Below are positions 48,924-60,900 of a DNA stretch of 64,000 nucleotides, piece by piece. Within the stretch, counting starts at the first letter, position 1, and the number at the start of each line of letters is the position of its first letter. A program made the translations under genes and the position numbers. Source of the DNA: Pyxicephalus adspersus (lineage: Eukaryota; Chordata; Amphibia; Anura; Pyxicephalidae); assembly GCF_032062135.1 (NCBI RefSeq), contig NC_092859.1:38948623-39012622 (forward strand), written 5' to 3'. Below the pieces are notes generated by a model. The model was not told the origin of the DNA, did no database searches, and saw nothing but the letters and a program-made list of their open reading frames with translations.

Positions 48924-51900
48924 GTGAGTAGAGGAGAGGGCGAGGGTGACAAAACATTGGGGTAACTCTGTGAAGGAGGGGTTCGTACTGTGGAGGTTTT
49001 GCACTGTTGTTAAACCGAGTATATTAGCTGTGGGGGTGCAGGACTATAAATTACAGCATGGGTATTAGGTCTGTAGGTCAGAGGTCAGGTTTTTGGGTTC
49101 TGACAGGAACATTTTTGTCTCCTATAGTAAGTGTCAGCTGGGATTTTTGCAGCAATATGAGGCAGAGGAGGTTGTTATGGGCCACAAGAAATAATCTGAT
49201 ATTTGACTCAGTAATCAATATGGATCCTTAGGTTGCTGCACAATGATTGTAAGCTCTTCGGGGCAAGGTCCTCTCCACCTGCTGTCTGTATCTGTCATTT
49301 ACATCCCCTAGTTACTGTACAGCGCTGCGTAATATGTTGGTGCTATATAAATCCTGTTTAATAACTAATAATAATGATAGCGCCATAGAGGAGAGGAAAT
49401 ATAAAATCAGATCTTTCAGTGGTTGCTTTGTGTATGAATATCTGAAGCTATATTTCAATCATTGGAATATTTCACAATGGTCTCCAGTATACCAATCAAT
49501 GTACGCACATGTCCTATGGAGCGGGGAGGACGAGCAGGTGGCACCCCACCGTTCTATAGGAAATGATGGCACTCAGATGTTTTGTGATTCACCTGGCAGA
49601 AACGTTGTCCGAGCACCACTGTACACATTGTTCACCCAAGGTGACAGCAAACATTCATCTTGCTGGATAATATCCAGATTAAAATGCAACTAATTGCAAA
49701 ATTGGTGATCGGGCAGGTTTTTATTGCAGAAAGATCTGTCTGATCACACTGCCAGAGGTCAAATCTTGCTGAATGTGCAACTCTGCGTTACCCAGCAATC
49801 CTGGCTTCCTTTGTACATACCAGGAATGAATAAAATACTACACGCCTATCATGATGACTGCAGATCGTTTTCAGGTTAAGGACAAAGATGGTGGCACAGT
49901 GCAATGTAATGGGGACAGGTGAGTTTCACCTGATTTCATTCCACTGCAATATGCTCCCTATAGGTAGCCTGGAGCCCAAATCCAGGCAAAGAATTTGTTA
50001 TGGATACTGAACAGACTACATAGGAGTCAATCCTTATGTCAAGATTTTATTGCTGTCTGTCTTCAGAAGAGAGATTTTCTTTTTCTGTCCCACTGACCCC
50101 TAGACATTTGGGTGCAATGTCTTCAGGATAGGATTAAAAACCTGGCAGAGGTGTTCTAGCTCTGTGCCATTCTACTAAATGTCTTTTAGGTTTTGTCTTT
50201 TCATCATTTCCGTGTCAGTACTGAAAAAAATGAAAGAAATTTTTCAACTGTTCTAAAGAAAAATACTAAAAGTTATTGTGCATACTATATGCTATATTAT
50301 AAGAAGCTAATAAATATGTAAATAGCAACTTTCTGGAGGCTTTGGCACTCCATCCGTTCTTTCAGACTAGACTTTAGATTGTCTAGATACTGTATAGGTC
50401 ATGGTAGTATTGGCAAGGGGTGTTCACACAATATATATTGGTAATAAAATAAATATACGGTATATTGGAATACAGAATTGTTGATTTAACATAAGTATAG
50501 ACAAAGAGCTATATTACCATTTCAAGAAGAAAATGTTCAGATAAATGATGGAATGTGATTTTCCATGCTGTTCTGATTTAAAGCAGTGTAATCAACATTT
50601 ACCATTTGTGATTCAGACATAAATTACATTCCACTTTCCCAGTGCTTCAGTTCTTTCTGGCATTCCTGTAGTTCAGCAACCCACTTAATTTCCTTCAACC
50701 TGGACATTTGGGAAAACTTTTTACCTCTGATGCACTTGGGGGATTCCCAAACTTTCACCATAACCCTAGTGTATCTTTCATCAGTTACAATCAAAGAGAG
50801 AAAAAGATTAACAGCACTGGCTTCCGAAAGTACAATAATCATTGAAACATTCACTGCAATACCCACCTTCAATCTGGTGCAGCTTTTCCACTTCTTTAGT
50901 GCATGGTGCTGCTCTTCTGGGTTCAATGATAATCGGAGGTTTTCAACCAGTGGGCAGTCCTAACCCCTGCACTGAACAGTAATAACATGTAAGTGGTGTT
51001 ATATGCTGGAGTACCGAGATTCCAGGCCAAGGGTGTCCAAGTCCTTAAAACAAATCTTAGATCAGAAAATGACTTTATTGTTCCTGATCCCTATTGGTGC
51101 ACCCACATGCAGGGCTTTATTTATTAAAGCTCTCCAAGGCGGGGTAGGATACACTTTCATCAGTGAAGCTGGGTGATCCAGCAAAACTGGAATGGATCTG
51201 GTCCAAGATTCAAAACATTTGCTAGCAATCCATTCCAAGTGCTTGGAGAACTTTAAAAAATCATGCCCACATAGTAGTAAAAATGCTAAGTGTTTTTATT
51301 TTTTACAGCTTTATGGGGGTCACTATTCCGCATCCACCGAGGGTGAGTAACACTTATTGCTGTTCTCTTTTAACAGTTGTGTAAAAGTTGTATTTTAACA
51401 GTATATTGTTATAGTTGCTGTCCAACATCAGTTTGGGTAAAATGATCCTTTACCTAGACTTTATACAGATTAACTTTAGGATTGTTATTAGGTAATTGGC
51501 TTTCCCTCAAAAATTTACTTAGACTATGTTAATGACCTATGTCTATGACATTAGATTGTTAGCCCCCTGAGGAATAGTGGACTTTCTAAAACACAATGAA
51601 TTATGTCTGTGCTATATAAATACTGGTAGTAATAATAATAACCTTCCTGGTAGGTAAAAGCAGCCCTGCCAAAATAAACGTTAGAATAAAAGTCCATGCA
51701 ATAGAAAAGCCTTTATACTTCCCTCTTCTGTAAACTATGACCCCTACCTTTCCTCTGCTCTCTGAGTCCTCTGTGTTCTATATTTCTGAGAGTTTTGGAA
51801 CACAGCTGACAATACAGGTATTGATGAGCCCATTCTCTTACCCTCATGTCACTGTAGGACTGTGCGGTGACTTAGGGATTTGGTAGTAGAACCACAGCCC

Positions 51901-54900
51901 TTAGCAGGGTACACTTCTGCATCCTAGTGTAAGTGTCAGATTCTTTTACCTCTGACAATGGCTGCAGTACTGTATTAGAAGGAATGTATAAGACATGTGC
52001 CATCAGAGAAGTGAGTACTGTATTACCACTCTTCTGTTGCAGAGACTTCTGATTTGTGTTATCCTTTCCTCAGACAACAGTACGGCTTTAAGCTAATATA
52101 ATTTAGTTATATTGAACATGTGTCTTGGTGATGGTAGTCCTGTGTTTTAGAGAACAAATACATTTGTGATGTGCAAAGTCATTTTTAAGTAGTATAAATT
52201 TAGGGAAAGGTTTAGGGAAAGGTCTCTGTTACACAGCTGGCATTTAAACTTGTGCCACTTTCCTGGCCTTGGAGCGGTGAGCCATTTTTCTGGGCAGCCT
52301 GGTTCTTGATAATGATTGGAGAAGGAACTGGTTTGAAAAAAATGGACATTCATTTTTGTTTTTGTTATCTTTTTACATTTGCCAGGCGGAGTGCAGGACC
52401 TGTAATAAAAACAAGATTAGCTTTTTCCATAAGCTACATTACCATAGCATCTAAGCTAAGAAGCACTTAAAATATACATTTCCCTCTTTAAACCAGGAAA
52501 TAGTTTAAATATTGTGTCCAAAAATGGACAGGTGTTACAGGAAATAACAAGAAAACATTTTTTCATTGGTGAACAGGTTTAGGCAAAATCTGTTAGATTA
52601 TTTTTACATGTGGTCCAATCTTAATGAATCCTGTTTTCACCAGGCCTTTGTTGTTTGAAAACAGGCAAAAATGACTTTAACATCTTTTTTTACACAACAG
52701 CCCCCCCCCCCCCCCCCCCCGTTGAAAGTAAATCTCCAGCAGAAAAATTGTCAAACACAGTGCATGCAATCAAATTATTGATAAACACACCTAAAAGTAA
52801 ATAATTACAAGCTGTCTTTTAAGGATATATTAGTCTAATGCCATTGCTTTGTACTTTAGGGTGTCTGCTGCAGGCTGCTTACTTTCTCAGAGCTGTATCC
52901 ACACTACTGCTGCTCTGGAGAGGCATTCTTGGGAGATGAAGAATAAAGTGGTTTATCCACCTCAACTTCCTGATGAGCCTCGAAGGCCTGCGGTGAGTCC
53001 AGAACATGTTGTAAATAGGATTTTCTGATGTGTTCCTATTTAACTCAGGGTTCTCCCCAGGCCCTTTTAGCTGGGTGCACCACCCGACACTTTTCAGCAC
53101 CCACCCGGCTGTTTTTAGGTGGTTACTAAGGAGTTTGGTCACAATACAGGGGCTGCCACCCACCTACAATTTCTTCCCACCCAGCTTAAAAAAAATTCTG
53201 GGTTGAGCACTGTAACTTATTGGTGAAAGGTGAACGATAGCCTTTTCAGTGTGACTGGTGTTGTGATCAAAATGTAGAGGACTTATTTGTGGCTTAAAAC
53301 AGTAAATCCTAGTTTAAATTTTAGATGCCAGCAAATGCCACTCAAATGAAAAGTAATTGTCCCCTGAAGTCTCTTTAGAAACTAACACTTCTGTAGTGTT
53401 GATCTTTCATATTCCCTGCATTCAGCGATTTCTTTTCCCATACCCTATGTCACTACTGGATACAGTAGTAATATTGGCGTCAACAGGACGAATTACTGAA
53501 TACTGTCAAAACATGTAAAACATGATCTAAACTAAACTACATCCAGAGTGGTGATTAATGAGTCCAAGTATCATTTCTTTGTTTGCAGACGACACCAAAC
53601 TATGTAATGGAATTATGTTATTACAGGATGTCTATAATCTACAAGCAGACTTTGATGCACTGCACGGGCAGCCAAGTTGCAAATGTAATTTAATATAGAT
53701 AAATGTAAAGTTATGCACTTGGAGGCTAACAACGTGCATGCTTCATACTGCCAATCTGCAATATCTGAAGCTAGCAACCTACTTTCTTGTATTAAAAGAG
53801 AAATAGACTGCAGAGATGGAGACAAAATCCTGCCCCTGTAAAAAGTTGTGGGCACCAGTTCACAAAAAGGACATTGTGGAATTGGAGAGAGTGCAGAGAA
53901 GGGCAACTAAATTAATAAAAGGAATGGAGGCGCTCAGCTATGAGGAGAGATTAGCTGAACTGAATCTATTCTCCCTTGAGAAGAGACGTATAAGGGGGGA
54001 TATGATCGCCCTGTATAAATATATAAATGGTCCACATAGAGAACTCTCTTCCCCATTATTCACTTTGAGATCATTACAAAGAACAAGAGGGCACTCTTTG
54101 CGTCTGGAGGAAAAAAAAGTTTTAGCTCCGGATAAGGATGGGATTCTTCACTGTAAGGTCTGTGAAAATGTGGAATAGGCTCCCTCAGGAAATAGTTTCA
54201 GCAAATACTATAGAAAAAGCTGGATGTTTTTCTAGAAGCACAGAATATAACTGGGTATTAAATCTTTAAAGTAAAGACAACAGAGACTGTTGATCCAGGG
54301 AACATCCGATTGCCTCATGGAATCGGGAAGGAATTTTTTCCCTCTGTTGGAGCAAATAAACCATGATTTATAAAGGTTTTTTTTGCCTTCATCTGGATCA
54401 ACTGTACTTATATGGTTTTATCTGTGATATACCGGTTGAACTTTATGGACATGGATGTCTTTTTTCAACCTAACTATGTAACTGCGCAGGGAGAGTAGAA
54501 CTCCCATGTTGTGGACTCAACGAGTGGGTGTATTTGAAAATATACACTCATAAATGTGGGTATTTAAGCAGAATAGGGATTAGTATGCCAGCATCTGGCT
54601 TGCTCAGTGTTCACATTCTGATAACTTGACAGCAAAGACTGATATAATTTTTTAATCTTTTTTTTTTCATAAAGGAAGTATACCACGCTCGGAGGCAGAT
54701 CAAATACAGCCCAGATAAGATGTGGTATTTGGCAAAACTGGTAAGCTGCATTTACTGTACATCATTTATCCGCCTTATTACAAGCATTTCTGTATACATT
54801 GCTTAAATTATTTGTAGTTAGTAAAGAGACGCTTATTCTTTAGACTTCCTGCCCTTATATAAAAGTTCTATAGTACACAGCAAAAAAAAAAACAAAAAAA

Positions 54901-57900
54901 AAAACATCAGACATTGGGGAATAAAAATATACACCCATGGTGCCTAAGCAAGTGGCTCCTGAGTATGCATACAGATATCATAGATATGTTTACATTTGTA
55001 TTTTCTAAACTTCATTGAGGTATCTATCTACTTGACACATTTCCAAAATTGACAAAAACTTTAAGATTTTACAAAAAAATGTGTAAATTATATTGTGTTC
55101 GTATGAACACTAAAACTAAATAAACTTTATTTTTAACTAAAAATAGATTTCATCAACTATCACCCCCATACTGTGCAACACAAAAACTGCAGGTACCAGC
55201 TTTTATTTTATAATGTGTGTATGTACATATGTAAATGGAAAATAAAAACAAATACCCTGGCATCCAAAGGGTCAAACTGAATAAAACAACAGTTGGTATA
55301 TATTTTTTTATTTTACTGCAGAGTCTTTCTAAATTTCAGGATCCTGGGGGCAGACTGTAGATAAAATCTGTCTCCAGTGGTCTGACACTCCCCACCTTAC
55401 CACAATACAGATGTCTGTTAAACACCAATGATACCTAAAACCTAGTACACATGGACAGATTTTCACTCCCATTAAGTGATTTCCATCTAATGGGAATGGT
55501 TAGATTTGAGTTGAATCTGAAGAGAAATCAGTAACTAACGGTTTGTAAGCAGCTGGTAAATATCAATTGAAAGTACATGTTCATGTGATTTGTATGAACA
55601 GATCAATACTGATAGGTAATCTGGTGTTTTCTGGTGATAACCAAGAAAAACCAATCCAAAGAGCAAATTATTGCTCACATGTGTATAGTGAGACTGCCAA
55701 GAACGGGACCTACTTGTGACAAAGCAGGGGAGCGTATACCCAATGGGGAGAGATACGTTTGGGAGGTTTTCCTTCCTTTTATGTGGCACTGGTCACACAG
55801 TGTAATACCACAACAAGGATAATAAAAAAATCTAAATCAGTTCCCCATCATCTTCTACTCTAAGCTAAAAGTAAATTTTGACTAACACTCCACTGTAGGA
55901 TCTAACATCGGTTTATATTAATGAAAGTTGCTTCAGGTGAACTATATACATTGCATGGATTTTAGCCAGCCTCTTCCTAAATGTATATATTTTACTGTTC
56001 GAAAGGAATTGGTGTTTGACCTTGCCCTTTAGTACTTTGATTTCAAAATAATAAGGCCTGCCTTTAATCTAACCACCGGAGCAATCTCAGTGCAGCAACA
56101 TCCTTTAGAAGCATATATGGTGAATAACCAGTTAAATACTTTTCAACATAACATTAAAAACTTTATTTATTAAATGTTCTTTAAAAGCAGAATTTCTCGA
56201 AATAAAAACAAGTTCATTAACAGTATACATCACTAATGATCTCCTTTTAGAATACACATTTTTAGAGTATTTCAAATTTCTATGCATTTCACGGAACTAA
56301 GTTTGCTTCTTCAGGAAACAAGAGATCTACAATCGTAAAAAAATACATAACATAAATTCCTAAACCTCACAGCATCTTTAAAAGTGAAGATTAAAATTCC
56401 AAAAATCCTAATAGCCATCATTTAATTAACATATCCATACAACTTACATAGATGTCCTGGGTGTAAGCAATGACATGAAGTACTTCTCACATGTGGGTAT
56501 CCTAAAAGAAGATCATTGTTGATGTATACTGTTTATGAACTTGTTTTTATTTTGAGCAATTCTGCTTTTTAATAACATTTAATAAATAAAAGTTTTTAAT
56601 GTTATGTTGAAAAATATTTAAAACGTTTTTGGCTTTAAAAGTCCCATCAACTGGTTATTTACCATAAATGCGATTTGTTTGCTTTAGAAGCAGATGAGCC
56701 TTGGAGAGTATCAGTACAAAGTAATTCCTGCAGGTTATGTCTATAACTTGTCATACCAGCAGGAAATTACATTTTTGTGTTAATTCTTTATACTGACTAC
56801 AATCGTAAGATGGCATCTCACAAGGGTGCAAAATCTTCACTTTTAGCAGTTTTAGAAAATTGTAGCATCTGCAGTTTAGAGTAAAAGTTAGAACGTAAAA
56901 ACGTTTCCACTTACATTTCATTAACATTTGTGTGATATAATTACCTCTTCTGCTTTTTGTGGGTAATTATTATTGTCTTGTTAACAATTTCATTGCCAGA
57001 CTAATAAGCACAATTCTCAAGTGTGTAGCATCACTTACAAGTATCAGGCTGTCTTTGGTGACATTGACAGCAGCTGCTTGGAAACATCATTTTTCCACCA
57101 AGGCTCTGCCTGTAAATTAGCATGGGCTGTTTGATTAATTCCGTTAAGCAACATTTTGTAAATTAAATCTTTGCCGGTTCCTTGTGATTAATTCCCTAAA
57201 TCCAGAACTTTGACTGGAACAGCAAACATACTTCTGTAAAATGAGTTTCTTGGTCATCAAAGTGAAAAAGGAGCAAGTTATTAATTCATCTAGATGGTGG
57301 TTGAAGATATGTAAATGATTCCGAATTCTCATAGAATGTATTTTCATGGAGGGAGCTGTACAGCACTGCAGGGCCTGTGGAGCAACGGAATAATAACTGA
57401 TGAGCACATGGTGGTGTAGGATTTAACTCTTTCCTTCCTTTTATAGGTCAAAGGGATGTCTATAGACCAAGCTCTTGCTCAGCTAGAATTCAATGACAAA
57501 AAAGGTGCAAAGATCATGAGAGAGGTAAGACTTTTATTGCCATCAAGGGGAATTTTTTTTAAGCTGTTGGCTGAAATAGGCATAAGGAAGAATCTAAATA
57601 ACCACTTTTGGATTGTCGTCTCCCTATCGCAGACATGTGTGCTGATACTCGCTTGTATTCTTTCCTGCCAGTTTAGCACTGATGGCCTAGTGCCCCAGTG
57701 GAGGCTGACTTTCTCCTTCATAGGTTTAGGTCTGAACAGGTTTCTTTTATGCAATCATGGGAGAATCCTTGTTATAAGACAAGTTTTGATTGTCTTTCAT
57801 AAGATCTCAGCCCTGGCATTCCAAAGGATAGCCTTACAACCTAAAACTTGTGTTCTGACAAAAACAATTAATGTTAATAAAATAATAAAAAATAATTTAG

Positions 57901-60900
57901 GAGGAACTAATCCTTCTTATGCTCATCAGTCCCTGATCCATCTTGCTTATTCTTTGCTTTCCAAAGACGATCTTCGGCTATCTTGATTGGCCGACATGAT
58001 GTAACTTAATTGGTTCATGCATTTCTGGCAAGCGCAGTAGAAGCCGGGATTCCTGGGTTTCTCTGACAACAGTTATTGGCGAAGGGACATCACCTGTCTT
58101 TCAATACCAACCTACCTGAATGGCGCATGTTAAAAGTGTGACTTTAGTTCCACTTTAAAAGGCTGTAATATTATATTAAACTAGAGTAGAGTAGAGATAC
58201 AAATTATTACAAAGGATCATTATAGATTAAAAAGATCAATATTTATTAATTATACATTTGTTTTTTAGGTTTTTATTTCTGTGTTCCTATTAGGAAGCTT
58301 TTTCTTTATTTTGTGACCCAACTATATCACAAGAATCCTCTTCCTTTACAATTTTTACTAGAAAGTGTGTTTTGTTTTTTTCATTCCTACTGAAAAATAG
58401 AATTACCTCATTGTTTGCTCCTTGTTACATAAAGTGAGGGAAAAATCTCTCTAACTGGAACACAGATTATAAATGCTTTAATAATATTTATTATAGATCT
58501 TAACCCTTCCCCACATATAAAATCAGTTTCAGTTTTAGCTTGTGTTCCACTTAAAGCAGAACTTTAAAAAACAAAAATCACTTTCCCTGTGAAAAGCCCT
58601 TGATCCGTCCGCAAACCAAAACCAGGGAGGTCCTGTGCTGTCTTGGTTTCCCTCCTTTCTGACGCTCACCATTCCATCCAGCATCACAATCTCATTTCTT
58701 CTGGGTTCTTCCTCATGTCACCCAAACTCGCACTGCACAAGCACGAAATCCGGTGACCTTTCTTCTGCCAAATGTAAAAAAAAAATGGCCCTTTTTTTCC
58801 CCCTAAATTAGAGGAAACCCCCTTGATGACAAGTTCTCAAACATGGGCAAAAGGAGCAGCCCAGCCTTCTGAAGTATGTGACCGTTTCCTCTTCAGTCTG
58901 GGGACCTCACCAAAAAACTAGTGGATAGCCCACTCTTTATATAAGGTTAAAAATGTGATGATAGGTATGCTTTAAACTACAGTGGTTTTTAGTGTATTCA
59001 TGAAAAATTCATTTAACATGGCAGTTAGATTACTTGTCACTAGATGGAGTCGCTGCTGCTTGAATAATGAAGAATCGTAGGCTTTTCATGACAAGCCTTG
59101 ATTTTTTTTTGTCTGATAAATAATACTATGTACATATCTAGTCAGGGTATTATTAGGCAAATTCCATGGAAAATGATGCTTATCTTTTTCAAAATATTTT
59201 TTTTTTTTTATTGCACTTTGGTAGAACAATGAAGGATCACATTTCAACCCATTGCCGTTGCCATGAGTCTTTAGGAAAACTGTAGTCACAGTAGAATGTA
59301 AAATCTGAGCCAAAAGTAATTACACCTAGGTGTCAAATGAAAAGAAAAAATTGTATATCTCCTATTAAATGTTAATGGTTATGCACTTTACTTGTGTATT
59401 TATTTGTTTGCTTGGAGTTCCACTTAAATGGTGCTAATGAGGGGAACTTGCATCATGGCGTTATATTGAAATGCATCCTGTATTTAAATGCTAACTTCAT
59501 GCTTTAAGCAATTAGAACCTTTTTTTTTGTCGCCACTTCCAGTGGGAACACTATTGTCTAAGACCATAGCCCCAGGTCTTTATTATTCTCTATATCAGTT
59601 TGAATGAGCTTGTACAGCAAATAGTCAGTGTTTTGTACCTAAAGCTCAACTGCAGGTACAAAAACTTTCAATAGAAATCTTCTTTAGTAGCCAAAAAGTT
59701 TATTTCCGTGTGCACCAGATTCCTTTGCAAACCCAGCTTGTAAAGCAGAGTCAACATCACTGTTCTCTACATTACCTGTCCAGAGAGCAAAACTGTGGGA
59801 GTGACCTAGCAGTCCTGTCCACTGCAAACCCCTTTGCAGAAAATACCGGTCACACTGCACAAGAAGAGAGAGCAACAGTGCCTGGCCTTTTTAAAGAGGT
59901 TTCCTATATAAAGACCAAGATCCACACTGATTATCTGCATACATTGAAAAGTTATACACAAGGCATATGAAGATTCAAATAAAAATGCACATTTCTCTTT
60001 TCTTTACAGTATTTGCATATTCCCTTCTTGATATTGTATAGAAAATTATGTATTTGTTTTCTGTACTGGCTTTTCAATCATTAATATACAACCCCATACT
60101 TTTTGGTTATTATGAATAATATAGGTCTTACTGGAAGCCCAGGAAATGGCTGTAAGAAACCACCATGTGGAGTACAAGTCCAATCTTCATATAGGTAAGC
60201 TTTGCAGTAAACAGAATATGTCATACGGTTTGTTTGTCTCTGAATGTTTTATGCAAAGAATATAGTAGTTATAAAAAAGAAAATGATAATTTAAAAGAAG
60301 ACGCTTAGTCACCAGTATTTGATTATTTCAATAAGCATTACTAAGTCATAGTTTCCCTACTTTGCTCCAGGTCAAGGGAAATCAGGAGCCAGCAGAGAGT
60401 ATCTATACTCTCTTAGATAGGTACAAGGCTTTCCCATTTGCTTTGGACTCCTACAGAGCACATCAATTATCCTTTTTTGCAGTTGTGCTTCAGCAGGCAG
60501 GAACTTCTTACATCCTTTACTGGTGATTGAATCATTAGTAGCTGGATCAGGGTGGCTTGCCTAATCCTCTCTTAATTTTATGCTGTTCTAATGAATCCTG
60601 CAGCAGACTAAAACCCATCTTACCTGGACACCTGGGAATTGGAGTTGGGGGTCAGGTTCATCTCTTCTCAAAGAATAATTAATCTAACATTGATCCATAC
60701 CTCCTCCGTGTGTAGTACTAGGAGTTGGGCTATTAAATATTGTCCAGATAATATGGAACACCAAATAAGTGCACTGTATGTATCCACAAATTACCAAATC
60801 TTGTTGGGGATGTAACAATGAAGTAGGTACTTTGGAGAACATCTCATGCTCAATGCTAAAAAAACATTTTGAGACTTGACTGGGGTAATAACAAAAATAT

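Larger units (their letters stand above)
48790..48950. promoter_or_regulatory. Probable bidirectional GEMIN5/MRPL22 promoter
   Basis: This is a short GC-richer segment with several CpGs in an AT-rich region. The MRPL22 ATG (48902, plus) and the putative GEMIN5 leader donor (48800, minus) face away from each other only about 100 bp apart. No TATA box is evident. A YY1-like AAGATGGCGGC spans the MRPL22 start at 48899-48909. The promoter function is inferred from layout. Confidence 0.6.

Noticed and set aside
48762..49004. An 80-codon minus-strand frame over the promoter
   Set aside because: It runs antisense through MRPL22 exon 1 and the GEMIN5 leader and has no resemblance to either protein.
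57456..57986. A 176-codon plus-strand open frame
   Set aside because: Its first 23 codons are MRPL22 exon 5; past the GTAAGA donor at 57525 it is intron read-through with no family resemblance.
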